Shown: piece by piece, positions 1-12,400 of the stretch
Layout: each line of letters opens with the position of its first letter
Numbering within the stretch: the first letter of the stretch is position 1
Assembly (NCBI GenBank): GCA_950295325.1
Contig: OX485804.1
Coordinates: 60,540,533-60,604,532, forward strand
DNA: 64,000 bases
DNA from: Polytrichum commune
Taxonomy: Eukaryota > Streptophyta > Polytrichopsida > Polytrichales > Polytrichaceae
Direction of reading: 5' to 3'
Notes under the pieces: generated by a model
Seen by the model: only the letters and a program-made list of their open reading frames with translations
Told to the model about the DNA's origin: nothing
Databases searched by the model: none
Program-made: the position numbers and the translations under genes

Positions 1-2793
1 CTTGCTTCCTCCTTGAGTCAAGGTCAATTTGTTGAGGGGCCAATCATGTTGTGCTTGGGCCTCCTTTAACCATGGTCTCCCTAATAACAGAGAGTAACTA
101 TCTTCGGTGCTCACCATGTCTATAACGGTGAGTGTTGTCCGGATTACGATTCCGCCGACATCGAGGCGTACATCCCGGATGATTCCTTTGGGCATGACCT
201 TCCTTTGGTCAGCCATTTTGATGGTAAATGGGGCGGGCTCTATTTTGTCAAGCCCTAGTTTCTTTCTTAAGGTATTAGTGATGATGTTCACTCCTGAGCC
301 ACCATCGATTAAAACATTTGGAACTCTTCTGTTCTTAACAATTACTGATATCATGGGCATTTCTTCGTCGAACGCCTTTGCTGTTACGTGATATGTGGAG
401 GTCGGTTTCTCTGTTTCCTCCTCTTGGCTGGTAAGGGCCGCCATTACCCGTTTCTTGCAATAGGGGGCTATCTCTAGCAGCTGCCCTATTGAGATGTTTG
501 CTTTTGTGTGATTCATCACACTTTCCAAAATTTTATCCACCCTTGCTCGGGTAGTTGTTGGAACGCCTCCTTTCTCGGGGCTCCGTTTCGCTGGTTCTTC
601 TGCCTCCTTTTCTGGGTACCAAGGTGCGAACTCCTCTGGCGTTGGTAGAGCTTCGCCCTCTTCCTCCTGTATTTCATGGATGGTCTTACTCACCTCCCGG
701 TGGACCTCCCTATCCGCTTTCCATTCTTCACTGTTGGCTCCTATCGGCCTTTCTTCAATCACTTTGTTGCGTTCGTTATCCTCGAACGCGTCATCCCTTT
801 CATCTTCCGAGTTCTCTTCCCTCTTTTGGTGGTCTTCTTGCTCCCCTGAGCTGCCACTGCTCGATTCATCATCGTCGTTGCTGTCATCACTTTCACTATC
901 CTCTTTGCCTTTCTCGGCTGCGGCCCGTTGGCCTCTTGTCATCACACAAACCGCAGGGGACACTACGTTGGCTCCTACTGCCGGCTTTGTGTTTCTAAAT
1001 CCACTCAACTCCTGTTGGTGTTTAATAAAGTGCGGACAATCCGGTTTCCGGTGCCCCTTCTGATGACAATAGAAACACTCGTCGGGGTTGCCATCTCGCT
1101 GTGGTCCGCCAGTGAACCCAGTTCTCGGCGTTGCTTTGGTGTTGTTATTATCCATCAGGCTTCTGGTATACTCATACCTGTCATGGTTAATAGGTCCTCT
1201 GGGACCTCCTCGGTAGGGGTATCCATCTTCCCTCCGGTAATCTTGGGTTTTGTAAGGGGAATAACCTTCCCTTCGAAAATCATCTATGTAGTTGTCGTTG
1301 GGCCTGTAGTATGGCCGTTCCTCTCTGCGATATTCATTTCCCCGGTAGGGGCCTCCCGCCTCCCGCCGGTAATCGCCTTCCCTAAATGGGGATCTTTCAT
1401 CTCTTCTAAATTCCGTCCTCGGTTCGAACCGAACTCTTCTTTCATTCATTTCCCGCCTAGGAGTTATTGCTCCTGGCCTTCGATTGGATTGGGGTTGTAT
1501 TTGGTTTACCCCATATCTTCTATCCCGGGGCCTCCGAGATTCGTGCCTTTCATAAACACACTCACTTGTGTTATGAGTGAGGCTATTGCAGTTGGTACAT
1601 TGTTTCATTTGACACTCCTGTACGTAGTGTCCTTCATTTCGGCATCGCCGACAAATTATTCCCGTTCTGAATTTTCGGCTTCCCAAAGCCAGTCCCTCGA
1701 TCTCTTCTCTGAGTATTTTGAGATCATTCTTGGTCGTATCGTTTTTCTTACCCTTTGATTTCTTTTTCTTCCTTTTCCTTTCTTCTTCTGAATCATCGCT
1801 TGATTCATCGCTGTCACTCTCGTCATGAAATCTTCCTTTTCTCATTTGACCTAACTCCAATTTCCGAGCTGAGGCTTTGGCTTCGTCTAAATCATCGGTT
1901 GGCATTAAATCAATATGTTTGGCATACTCCTTCTTAAGGCCGTTAAGGAACCATGCCTTCTTGAACTGATTACTGGGTTGGGGATTGATTTTTGAGGATT
2001 CCACCATACCCCTTTCATAAAATTCTTCGATTGTCTTGTCTTTCTTCTGTTTGAGGGAGCCTAAGCCTTCAATGACTTCCCCCTCCGATTTCTTTGATCT
2101 GAATCTCATAAGAAAAGCAGTTCCTAAAGTTGGCCAATCTGGAAAATGATTTGGGCCAAATTGGGAGTACCATTCTAATGCTCGCTTCTTCAAGGTGACT
2201 GGAAATAATTGCAACTTGATTGCATCTGTGTCTTCCTGGTTGGCAAGACACACATTGTTAAATTCTTGCATGTAAGTGTCGGGATCTGTCTTACCTTTGT
2301 AGGTCGGTAAGGGAACCTTTGTTCTCCGTTGTTGTGCAGCCATGTTGGCTGAATTGGGTGGGTTGTTTCCAACACTAGGTGGGTTGTTGGTATTTGGTGG
2401 TGGTGTTGGGCTGACTCTGGTGTTAATTCCAAGGTTTTGGAATTGTTTAAGTCTCTCTTCAAATTTCCTCCTTAATTCATCGAATTCTTCTTGAGTGATG
2501 GGCTTTTTGATTTCTTGGTCTGTTTGGTTCTGAGTGCTCCCTCCTGAAAAGCCGGAGTCCTCGTAGCTGAATTGTTCTTCAAAATTCCTTCTTAGTTTCT
2601 CCCAACTCCTTTGGTCGTAAAGATCTTCCTCGGTCGTGTTTCCTTGATAGGTTTTGTCTTGCGCTCTATCTACTGGGGTATGCGTACCCGTGGTTTTACC
2701 TGTACCTTTTGTTCTCAAGACATATGTCCCAAGAGGGGTACCTATTATCAAATCATCCTCATCTTCCTCGCTTTCTTCTGATTCAAGTTCTCT
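1..2793 (-). CDS. Retrotransposon gag-protease reading frame, cut by the window edge
   Basis: This frame is open for 931 codons from 2793 to base 1 with no stop. It begins with an acidic stretch, and the first in-frame Met is at 2343. A Retrotrans_gag-type domain lies around 2200-1950, with the typical ALEWYSQF and later IEEFYERG motifs. Next come a lysine-rich segment and three CX2CX4HX4C zinc knuckles: CRRCRNEGHYVQEC (about 1655-1614), CTNCNSLTHNTSEC (about 1599-1558) and CFYCHQKGHRKPDC (about 1080-1039). Arg-rich repeats separate the second and third. An acidic Ser/Asp linker (about 900-780) leads to a retropepsin with catalytic LIDGGSG (Asp codon 304-306) and the LLLGRPWL motif near 90-60. 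Gag packages element RNA and the protease matures the polyprotein. The N-terminal part of gag appears to lie in another frame (2748-3107), so the real start is uncertain. Confidence 0.88.
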
Positions 2794-3107
2794 TCATTCA
2801 AGTCTTCATGTACTTTGCTTGTCTCACCATTACCTCCTCCTTCACTTTGACTTCTATGGTGGCTGGGCTTAGGGGTGTGGGAACCTATTGCCGGTGGTTC
2901 AGAAGCGTATCGGCTCTCTTCACTTCCTGTAGTTCTTTGTCTTGTACGCCTAGCGTTCCTCTCTTCTCTTTCTCTCTTGAGTTGTTCAGTCCGCCTTATG
3001 CGGTCTTCTCTGGAATGCATGCGCTCCACATGCTTCTTCTCTGCCTCATGTTCTCTAGGAGTTGGTGATGTACTTCTCGTACTAGATGTATCCTCATGAT
3101 CAACCAT
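2748..3107 (-). pseudogene. Gag N-terminal segment, out of frame with the rest
   Basis: This 119-codon ORF starts MVDHEDTSS and is highly charged, with a basic RERE/RRTR-type run likely to be helical. It ends at a TGA at 2750-2748 and overlaps the main gag frame by about 43 nt. The two frames differ by one position (a -1 shift would join them), and I see no classical X-XXY-YYZ slippery heptamer in the overlap. An indel in this copy is the simplest explanation. It could instead be a separate small ORF. It resembles no named domain that I recognise. Confidence 0.55.
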
Positions 3108-3243
3108 GTATGCTACTGAGAGTGTTTCGGGGTCATGGTCTTGGCCGGCTCTCTCAACTCTGACGCCTCAATGCACCCGTACTTCACCTGTTTGCCTATG
3201 GATGATTACTTGGACACTTGATTTAAGTTCTTGTTTCTTGTTC

Positions 3244-3861
3244 CTATTCCTGTTCCACATTCAAGTTCCCCACACTACCATGCAAACCACCATACAGAGG
3301 TAAGAATATCTTTCTAATATACAAATCATACAATAACCCCTCCTGTTTATAGTGGTATCCTCGATGCTTGGTTGCTCCCAACGCATGAGCATTAATACCT
3401 TCACCTCCGTTATTCCACACCTTGGAATAAATTAACGCCTGTAGTTCCTCTGGTAATTCCTCAATGCTTCTCTCAAATTGAGACCGGTAAGCAAAGCCTA
3501 TTTCTTTTTCTTTAAACAACTGCCATGTTTTGTCTTCGTAGTATTTTTGCATGTCCCACATCAAGTCGTGGAATTTCTTCGTTCCTTCCCATTTTCTCAA
3601 GGTTGTTTTATCGGTGTTATACTTTGGATAATCCCATGGCCACCTGCCTAGGATTGAGATTTCTTGTTGTTTGGAGTTATCTTCTTCTCCTTCTCTATTT
3701 TGTTGCACAATAAATCCGCGGAGGTTAAACTGTTCGAGTCGCCGTTGCACTGCTCTTTCTACACGATCTTGTTTTCGCGGTCCAAATGTTTCCGCCCACT
3801 TCCGATTCTCATCTATGACTTGTTGGAGTCTCCCACAATATAGGTAGTATATATTCTCCAT
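3244..3861 (-). CDS. Leader ORF upstream of gag in the retrotransposon, function unknown
   Basis: This 205-codon ORF begins MENIYYLYCGRL and ends in TAG at 3246-3244. It lies 89 nt inside the primer-binding site and before gag, in the same frame as the gag-protease ORF but separated from it by several stops. The product is rich in Trp, Arg and Glu (for example RWPWDYPKY) and has no signal peptide or membrane segment. I do not recognise its family. Ogre-type Ty3/gypsy elements are known to carry an extra ORF between the PBS and gag; its position here matches that arrangement, but the identity is inferred from position alone. Confidence 0.6.
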   Translation of the reverse strand: MENIYYLYCGRLQQVIDENRKWAETFGPRKQDRVERAVQRRLEQFNLRGFIVQQNREGEEDNSKQQEISILGRWPWDYPKYNTDKTTLRKWEGTKKFHDLMWDMQKYYEDKTWQLFKEKEIGFAYRSQFERSIEELPEELQALIYSKVWNNGGEGINAHALGATKHRGYHYKQEGLLYDLYIRKIFLPLYGGLHGSVGNLNVEQE

Positions 3862-3949
3862 TGATGCCTGCCATCCATCTTTTTCCCAAATATTGTACGT
3901 TGTAAATTTTAACTTCTAATCTAGGTAAGTGTAACATCCATGTGGCGAT

Positions 3950-3967
3950 TCCCCAGCATGGTCGCCA
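3950..3967 (-). other. Primer-binding site of the retrotransposon
   Basis: On the minus strand, three T residues follow the LTR end (...CGACA), then TGGCGACCATGCTGGGGA. The layout and the TGGCG...GGGGA shape match plant Ty3/gypsy primer-binding sites that pair with a tRNA 3' end; 14 of 18 positions agree with the common tRNA-Asp type. The exact priming tRNA is not certain. Confidence 0.7.
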
Positions 3968-5100
3968 AAATGTCGAGGTCACCTTCAAACCCTCAGCAAC
4001 TTAGACGGTGTAACCCGCTGCTGACCGGTTTACATGGAAGTTACTCCCACCAAAATTAGATCCTTCATTTGATTTCCATTTCTGGTGAAGGTGTTTGCAC
4101 TCATATAATCTTAATTTTGTGATACAAAATCTTAATGCTCTTTTTGAATCCTCAAGGACAAATTGACCTAAGTTTTCAAGTTTATGTTCCCCGAAATCTA
4201 ATGTCAAGGTTAGGTGATCCTAAACCTTTAAATAGATTTAGCAACACAATACTTTTCGTAATCAAGAACAGTGTTTCAAAATCCTTTTTATAAATCCCTA
4301 AGGATAAAGTGTCCAAGTTGTCAAGTTTATGTTCCCCGAAATCTTAATGTCAAGGTTAAGTGTTTTAGGGAGAACATCATTCATACATACAATATCTTTC
4401 ATGGTTTGAATGATCGTAAAATATCCGTAATCCATTAAGAATGTGTGTTTATGATAAGTTTACAATTCCTTTGAAGGTCCAAACATACTCTCTCACTAAA
4501 GTATATTCATAAGATTTCATTCTTCTACTCAATTCCTAGAGTTCACATAATGTTCACGTGAAAAGCTTTCATCAAATGTTTGTTCCGTTTCCAAGAATCA
4601 TTCCTCAATCTTATGTCATGATTTTAGAGTTCTCTTCAAATCTAGAAGGTAGAGTTTAATGAGTTGGAATCCTAATCTCGTTTCGAGTTGATAGGTTGAT
4701 GAGGCTCAATTGCCGGCCGCATTCCGTGTACTCAAGTTGGCTTGATTTCATGTTTTGATAACCTCCATGTCGCATCCACCTTTATTTCTCCAAATCATGA
4801 TCTCGACTTCGCCACTTAGCTCAATCTATCTCTAATCATACTCGAGTAGCTTAGGTATCCATTTTCGGCTTCTCCATGTTTAACTCTTTCGAGTACTACT
4901 AATTTGGCCTTTTGCCTTTAATCGATTTTCCAAATTTATAAATGTCTCCAAAAGTTCCTCCGGTATATTTCCAAAATCCTAAACTACCTATGGATCCTTT
5001 GACCCTCTCCGTGTTTTGAAGAATCTCTATGATTTTCTATCCTCCAAAGTCTTGAATCATTTTGAGAATATTCTTCTCAATCTCTAAAAGTTTTAAGCCT

Positions 5101-5307
5101 TGAGGATGATCTTTCAATCCTTTTGTGCTCGAGGATCTTAGTTTCAATCCTTTGTTCTTCACGTCGAGGATAATATTTCAATCCTTTCGGCTTCGAGTCG
5201 AGGATAATATTTCAATCCTTTAGTTCCGAACGCCTCCGAGGATAATATTTCAATCCTTTAAGTTCCGAAAGCCTCCGAGGATAATATTTCAATCCTTTAA
5301 AGTTCGT
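5101..5307. repeat. Tandem motif array inside the LTR
   Basis: Six imperfect units share the core GAGGATAATATTTCAATCC (the first two are more diverged), spaced by about 35-47 bp. They sit just downstream of the LTR TATA box on the minus strand. Confidence 0.8.
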
Positions 5308-5383
5308 AGGCCACTGGTCTTCTAGTCCGCCACCTCGAGTTGCTTGCGTTGAATGAGGTGAATTAGGTGCCATATGTGGCCCC

Positions 5384-5391
5384 TTTATATA
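5384..5391 (-). promoter_or_regulatory. LTR TATA box
   Basis: The minus strand reads CCTATATAAAGGGG, a consensus TATA box inside the LTR about 1.4 kb upstream of the PBS. Transcription would start near 5350 and run towards gag, placing the CGAGGATAATATTTC array in the transcribed leader. Confidence 0.6.
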
Positions 5392-6287
5392 GGCTTCGAA
5401 TTTAGGGTAATCTAAGATGTGGCGGTTAGGTCTTTAAATGTTTGTATTTACTAATTTTAGCCCTGAATGTTCATACAGTCTAAATTAGGCTCTGTCAGAT
5501 CTATAATTAGACTGGCACGTGCTTTAATTAGATCTACTCATTAAGTACATGCGGCCATGTTCTAACCGCCTAGATGTGCCTTGGGTGGTTATAACTCCTC
5601 TTCATCCATTCATCCACTTTGTACCCATCCATTCATTTGCATAAGTTCATTACGATGAAGTAGGTAGTTATGTTCATCCGGAGGGATTTCATCCCCCTCG
5701 GGTATGTCCTTTCATCCCCCCCTTTGTCCTAAGTGTCTACCACCTTTCTCACTAACCTATCTACTAATTGGTGAGGTGGCTCGGTGAAGTGGCCGCCCCG
5801 TGCCCTAATCTGCCCTCGGTGGCCTTAAAACGCGGTCGGTCCCTCAGTCTTCACAGCTTCCTCCTTGTGGTCTCCCCGGCTCCTTGGTCTTCTGGTCCCT
5901 TGCCTGAAGGCCCCGCAGCTCCCCTGTACGCCACGTGTCCGTCTTCCTAAGCTCCTGTGTTGGCCCCCCGTCGGTCTCGCGGTCTTCAGTCCGAATGGCT
6001 CTTCCTCCGTTCCTCCTCACCCTGGTTCTGTTGCTGCTCTGTCTTCGAAAACTAACCTTCTTCGCTGCTATTTGCTTGTGAATTCATGCTTGCCTTGAGA
6101 TCTCTACCCTGATTGCATACGGGAGCTTGGGAGGTCTACACCTTGTAAGAGGCCATGCATTATGCGTGAATTGCAATGCAAACAACTCTCAAGGTGGCCG
6201 AACTATATGGGACGTTAGTATTGGGAATCTATCCTTGTGGATGTGGGACGTGCCAGAATACTGAAATTCACATGGTCTGGTCTATAA

Positions 6288-6786
6288 GGGCCACTTCACC
6301 CATGAGCCAAGAGCCATGACCATGAAATTGTGAGAGCCCACAAGAAAGTGTCCAAAGGCCATCCCAACACACCTCCAAAATCATGTAGAGTGGTCATGGA
6401 CCCTCAAGTGTAGTGTGAAGTCATATGAGACTGGGCCCTCAACCGAATTCTATTTCAATGAAATTCTATTCATACGGGTCCTCACACATGATAAAATAGA
6501 ATAAACCAACAGTTGTGAACGTTCGCACTGCCATGGTCTCCCGGTTTTATATCAGGCCTACCTCCAAGAGGTGGTTTTTGAAAATAGTCCAAGTGACCAT
6601 GAAACCCGATCCATTCGATGCCATGTAGGAATCCATGTAGACTTTACATCCATCTTGCATTCACACACTCCGTTGGTCCCCCAAGCGTAGTGTGAAGTGA
6701 ACTTGGACTGGCTCTGGCTTTTCCACTAATGAGAGTGCTTGAAGTGTAATGGTCACGGGCTCTCAGTCTCGTGTGTGAAGCGGCCC
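6288..6786. mobile_element. PIF/Harbinger-like MITE, family A copy 1
   Basis: This 499-bp element has terminal inverted repeats GGGCCACTTCAC... and ...GTGAAGCGGCCC and is flanked by a TAA on each side. A 3-bp TWA duplication with GG-rich ends is the hallmark of PIF/Harbinger (Tourist-type) MITEs. No transposase is encoded. Six other loci in the window carry the same family. Confidence 0.88.
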
Positions 6787-8373
6787 TAAGATTCATTCTC
6801 TGCCCCCAAGTCATCTATCAATCTTCATTTGCTACTCCCAAATCTTTTCTCTCTTTTTAAAACGAGGCTCCATGTCATGAAATCATGTCTAGACCCTTAC
6901 AGTCTTTATCCCTTCACTATGAGTTTTTACCTCAATCATGAGGATTTTTATCACAATAAGGTTTTTAACAAGGGATGGTAATGTGGTGTCTAAAACAAGA
7001 CTCGTTGTGTTTTGGGGGAGTGTTAAGACACCACCATCAATGATGACTAGGTGTCAGTAGACCCAACTTCATCATCATAGGTTGTTATCCTGAAACTATA
7101 GTCATGTTATCTTGGAGCTGTAGTTACCGACAAGGCATGTTACTTTGAAGGTATCAAACCTTCTATACATACCATGAGTAGAAGGTTAATAAAAAAAGAT
7201 TTGACCTCTTGCTCCCGTGCTCTCTTGCTCGTAGAGTTTTTATATCCATCGTTACTCTTTCTCACGTCTCATCATTTTTTTGTTGTAACAATTAGCATGT
7301 AACCAGTTGGACTTGGAAATACTTTGATCTCGACAGATTGTGCCCAAAATCTCCCTAGACAACAGAGTTAAAGTATGTGGGTGCTATTTGGTTCGTTTTC
7401 ATGTTCTCTAATTGCTACCAATTAGATTTACACAACAAAACTCGTTTTGCATTAGCAAGTCTATGATGAAACATATGAAAAAATTGGATTGAGAAATCGG
7501 GCCTCCCCTAATTTAGTTATGATTATCAGAAGTGCTTATTGATTTCTTGATTGGATACATAGGTCCTCCCCATTGTGTTCACTATTGAGTACATAGTAGT
7601 TATTTATTTGAAGACGTAGCCCAATCTATTTTAAACATGTGTCTTTATGATGGCTGATCTTTGATCCTTACCAAACCACCTACCATTCAAATCTAGGGGT
7701 CCGATTAAGAAAACAATCCACTTAAGACCCATTTACCTTATTTGTAAGTAAAGTAAATGAAACCATGGGTATAGTCCCAAACCTTGAGTTGATGAGATTA
7801 ACATAAAGTCTCATCCACGTTTTCTTAATGCTTAAATCACCATGCACAAAGAGTGGTGTCAGGCTATTAAAACCAACTTCCTCACTTGTCCTACCAGGAT
7901 GGGTGGACCTAGCTAACCTTGAATAAGCCGCTCCAGATTCAGGGCAACAAATCCCATGTGCATACACTACCTTAGATCCTAAAATTTCCTGAATTTTCGA
8001 GATGAGAAGAAGAGGTCCCAAAAGTTTCACCCAACTTTCAAAATAGGCTCCAATACACGATGAACTAACGAGCCCTTAGTAGAATCTTTCCTCAAAGAAG
8101 GATCAAATCCACGGTCTCATCTGTCTTTGAGGGACTTTACGGATATCTCTATTGGCCAACACAAATTTGCGGCCCATACAATTTGTGGCATATAGAATGA
8201 TAAATCCAGCCCAATGAACAGAGAGAACCGGCTGCTAGTTACAGATGAACCGGATGAGTTTGAGAAATAACCGGTTGGAGTACGAGAATTCAAGATATTT
8301 ACCGATCGTCCTAGAGGAATTTAGAGAACATACCCCCATTCAATTAAAAAAAACCGAAGTATGTTGACATTTC
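6787..8373. other. Intergenic, no gene seen; diverged foldback-family copy
   Basis: No coding sequence is supported. From about 7374 to 7700 there is a one-ended, diverged copy of the repeat starting GTATGTGGGTG that is seen complete at 55.9-56.7 kb. Stretches at 7295-7370, 8218-8340 and 8520-8580 share CCGGTTGGACT-like words with 33.68-33.9 kb and are decayed copies of one dispersed repeat. Confidence 0.6.
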
Positions 8374-8520
8374 ACAACATTATTCAGATCCATAACATTG
8401 TTTTCTGGGACTAACAACATTCCACAGAACATTCCCCACATGCAGATGGAACGTAAAAAATATTATGTGGAATACTGTCGGTCCCGCATAACATTGTTAT
8501 GGATCTGAATAATGTTATGT
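8374..8520. repeat. Short foldback element (about 147 bp)
   Basis: The two ends are inverted copies: CATTATTCAGATCCATAAC on the left and GTTATGGATCTGAATAATG on the right, with the inverted match continuing inward (TTCCACA / TGTGGAA). A diverged relative lies at 44,654-44,776. It is a typical non-coding foldback MITE of unassigned superfamily. Confidence 0.8.
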
Positions 8521-8927
8521 TAACCGATTGGACTCAGAAACACTAGGATATCGACCGATTGTGCCCTAAAATCTCTTGGACACTGATCCAGCCCTTGTAG
8601 CATCGACAAGCTTAGTACATAAATAGTAACGTTGGCCAGTTCGCATATTGTTACTGGAATCCAGGTAGCATTGTGGCTACAAAGCCTACAATGATGTTAT
8701 TATTAGCTGCTCCAAAGAATCCAACCTATTGAAGGTAAGGTATGTTGCAAATATACAAAGACACTTGACGGCTCTGCCAACACTTAACTGCTTCTTCCTA
8801 ATTGGAAAGTATTAATAGACACTATCCTTAACAACTTTTATGAATGCCTTCAAAATGGACTGTTGACCCCACCCGATGACACAAGCGCACTTGCTCATGT
8901 CTGATGTGTTGCTTACATAATTAATTA

Positions 8928-9426
8928 GGGCCACTTCACACACGAGCCAACAGCCGTGACCATGAAATTGTGAGAGTCCAAAAGAAAAGTGTCCAAAGGC
9001 CATCCCAACTCACCTCCAAACTCATGTAGTGTGGTCACGGACCCTCAAGTGTAGTGTGAAGCCATTTGTGACCGGGTCCTCAACCAAATGTTATTTTAAT
9101 GAACTTTTATTCATGCGGGTCGTCACACATGATGGAATAGAATAAACCAACGGTTGAGAGTGTTCGGAGTGCCATGGTCTCCATGTTTTGTGTTACGTCT
9201 ACCTCCAAGAGGTGGTTTTCAAAAACAGTCCAAGTGACCATGAACCATGATCCATTCGATGTCATGTAGGAGTCCATGTAGACTTTACATCCATCTTGCA
9301 TTCACATACTCCGTTGGTCCCTCAAGCGTAGTGTGAAGCGAACTTGGACCGGCTCTGCCTTTCCACCAATGAGAGTGCGTGGAGTGGAATGGTCATGGGC
9401 TCTCAGTCTCGTGTGTGAAGTGGCCC
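8928..9426. mobile_element. PIF/Harbinger-like MITE, family A copy 2
   Basis: This 499-bp copy has the same orientation as copy 1. Its ends are GGGCCACTTCACACACGAG and ...GTGAAGTGGCCC, with TTA on the left and TAA on the right (TWA sites, one mutated). Confidence 0.88.
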
Positions 9427-12400
9427 TAAGATAGTGTAGAGGCACCCATAACCGATCACTTACGAGATTCTGCACGAAATCAGGAGAAATATAAAGAGGT
9501 GCAAGTTTCTCCTATGTAGGAAAATAGAAAGGTAGGAGGACTGCAATTTTTTTTTGGTAATTTTGTTCCTAAATTTGAAATTTCTATGAATTTTCGAAGC
9601 CAAAACTTGACCCGAACATATTACCGGTGTCGAGAGCCTCCTGTAACCGCCTATTCCTCCTCACATTAGCACTCAAAACTAGGACATGTGTCATGACACT
9701 ATTGGTTCCGGCCAGATCGAAATTCGATCCCAGCCCGGTCGAAACACAATTCCAGCTTGATCGAAATTCCCTATAGATTGCCAATGGGGTCGTGATCCGG
9801 AATAGGCGCCTCTACTATAGGTTGGCAATTAAAAATAGGTAGCCATTAGGCACCTCTATTTATTACTTGGTACGTCGCACTGCAAATTTCATGGTGGTAA
9901 TTAAAGCTCAATTCATTTGGGGATTGGAGAACTATGTACACAATTTCATCCTGAATTTCAACTGGAGTCAAATGGCATGACATGACTCACAACCCGGACT
10001 TGCTAGAGAAGCCACTAGAAAAGACCTAAACAAGATGGCATATATGGCCATGGTACCAATTGATCGATTCAATTTAATAGAACCGGCATAAATGGTGGTA
10101 CATTACAATGGTGGTGTAAATTATCAATGTAATATTGCCATAATATTATACTTTGAGAGCGAGTTTAGCGCCTTTCTACAAAATGATTATTAAAATTTGA
10201 AAACATTGAGTTGGAAAAATGCAAAAAGATATCAATATGTCATTTCTAACAAGATAAAAGTGTCAAATGTGATGCTAGAAGGGTTTGAATCAAAATCACT
10301 TAGGTTCCAAATTAGTAAAGACTCTTTGGTCATAACCATAGATTAAGCAAACCTCGTCCTCACCATCTCAGCGTCCCACATGCTTCATACCTACACTATC
10401 CTTGGTATTTACCAATTTTTCATATTTTCAACAACTTGACTCAACAATTTTCATAATGATTTAGCATTATTAATTTTCAAAAGCCAAACCTACTAGAAAC
10501 TACAATAACATGGTTTTAACATATGTACCTAGAATGAACTTCTCATGAAATTGTGATGAATGTTTAATGAAATCCCAAAATTCCAAGGAAAATTTGAGGA
10601 TGCAAAATGCAGATGAACATTTGATGACATCTTGAGGAACTTCTGAGGACCTTTTGTAATACTGGAGAACTTTCGAGAGAATTCTAGGAAAATTCTATGA
10701 AATATATGAGGATTTTTTGGATTTTTTTTTGGAAAAATGCTAGGAAAATGCTATAATTTTTATTTATTTATTTTGAAAGACTGGATTGGGAGACTACCAA
10801 CTGCAGACTGAGAATGAAAATTTCTAGAAACTAGATGAAATTGGAAATTGGGGATGGAACTAGAAACTGTGAATGAAATTGAAAATTGGATGAAATCATA
10901 TAAAATGAATGAAACTAGATGAATGAAAGACATGGACAAAGCCCTTAGAGTTTTAAGAAGTATTTTAACAAAACTTATGTAGAGTTCTAAGCGATCTCCA
11001 TGAGTTTCTAGAATCCAAACCATGAGGATTTTCGGAGTCTACATTTGATGTAGTTTCTTGAATCTACTGCAAAACAAGTTTCTCAAATTTACTTTAAAAG
11101 AAGATTCTGGTGTCTACTTCTCCATAAATTTTGAAATCTACATTAGAAGATTCTAATGTCTACACTTCACAAGATTCTGAAATCTTCATCACTATGTGAT
11201 TTTGAATCTGACGTTCATTATGTTTTTGAAATCTACTCATATAAAGATTCAGAAATCTGCTTTTTAGAAGGTTTATCTCTTTCTCTACAGCATTTTAGAA
11301 ACTACACTTTTTTAATATTTTAGAATCTACTTCTCTAAAAGATTCTAAAATCTTGTCACATGCATAGTTTCTAGATTCTATGGTTTAAGAAGTTCTAGAT
11401 TTAAGTGCTGAAAACTTCTAAAACATGGATATTAAATAGGTTTTGAATTTATGTATCATGAAATTTCTAGAATTGACGAATATCAAATACTTATATAATC
11501 GAGAGTTCCAACATAAACACTTCAAAATGTACCACTCCTTTTCTACCTTGTTTACTTTTTACCTACTTTTACCAGCTGAGGACTCTGTCCTGTCAGAAAG
11601 CCTTCACATATGCTCTGCCCCCCAAGGGGCCAGAGCCAACAACGACTGGACAATATGTATACACCAACCTAAAGACCATAACCAATAAGCCAGAAAACAA
11701 CCGACAAACCAAAGGCAACTGCATGAATGGCAATTGCCAACAAGCTCCTCACAGGCACAAAACACAAGCACCCAATTCATTTAGCCTTCAAATTTGAGCA
11801 CCTACAATGATCAGGGGGCTGCGGCAGAGACCAGGTGACCTTGACATTCATCTATCTACAGATGATTGCAAACGCACCATTCATCAAATTGTTGAAGAAA
11901 GAAGTTTGAAGAGGCATTTTGCATTCATGAATGACATTTTCCAGTGATGGAGTGAAATATACACCTCACAATTTACAAGACAACTTGTTTACCCCAAGCC
12001 GGGCTTGGAGAAGGGGCATGGTTGTCCTCACAAATTGATCAACACTTGGACACCTGATATATATTCTTTATATCTGCAGAAATGCGGGTTGAACTTTAGG
12101 TCTGTTACATGCCTACTACTCCAGATTATCCTTGTATGCCTATTTCGGCAACCCACAAACTTCAAAGTCATATGACTCTAGATGCATGCTTTCCACACAT
12201 CTGTCTTCTGCTTTAAGAGCTACCTAACTACCTGAGAACTCAAATGCAAGTGACATTTGTATCCCATAACCTTTTGGTCTGCCAATTTCCTTCAGGGAAC
12301 ATAGTTTTCATGAAACAAATTTTGAACTGATACCGAAAGGGTGGACATCCAAACCTTCTATTCTTCCTATCTTTCCACCCACAATTAACCTTAACATGTT

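Larger units (their letters stand above)
1..6140 (-). mobile_element. Ty3/gypsy-type LTR retrotransposon, 5' half (LTR, PBS, leader ORF, gag, protease)
   Basis: Read on the minus strand, the order is LTR, primer-binding site, a 205-residue leader ORF, gag with CCHC knuckles, then a retropepsin. That is the 5' half of a chromosomal LTR retrotransposon. Reverse transcriptase, RNase H, integrase and the second LTR would lie left of base 1 and are not visible. A leader ORF before gag and a long LTR recall the Tat/Ogre branch of plant Ty3/gypsy elements; this is inference, because no RT is available to classify it. At least one reading-frame break sits in the gag region, so this copy is probably not autonomous. 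The outer LTR edge near 6140 is only a candidate, since the partner LTR and target-site duplication are outside the window. Confidence 0.85.
3971..6140 (-). repeat. Long terminal repeat (5' LTR of the minus-strand element)
   Basis: The inner edge is clear: minus-strand LTR ends ...CTCGACA at 3971, directly before the PBS. The outer edge is a candidate at about 6140, where the minus strand begins TGTAGACCTCCC, giving the usual TG...CA ends and a length near 2.17 kb. The LTR contains a TATA box at 5384-5391, a six-unit tandem motif array (5101-5307) and a diverged internal duplication (around 4140-4230 and 4290-4370, sharing GTTCCCCGAAATCT). The partner LTR needed to confirm both ends is outside the window. 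Confidence 0.65.

Noticed and set aside
928-1758. 276-codon plus-strand ORF and its neighbours at 107-391, 555-1063
   Set aside because: They are antisense shadows of the retrotransposon gag-protease frame, which has the zinc knuckles and protease motifs.
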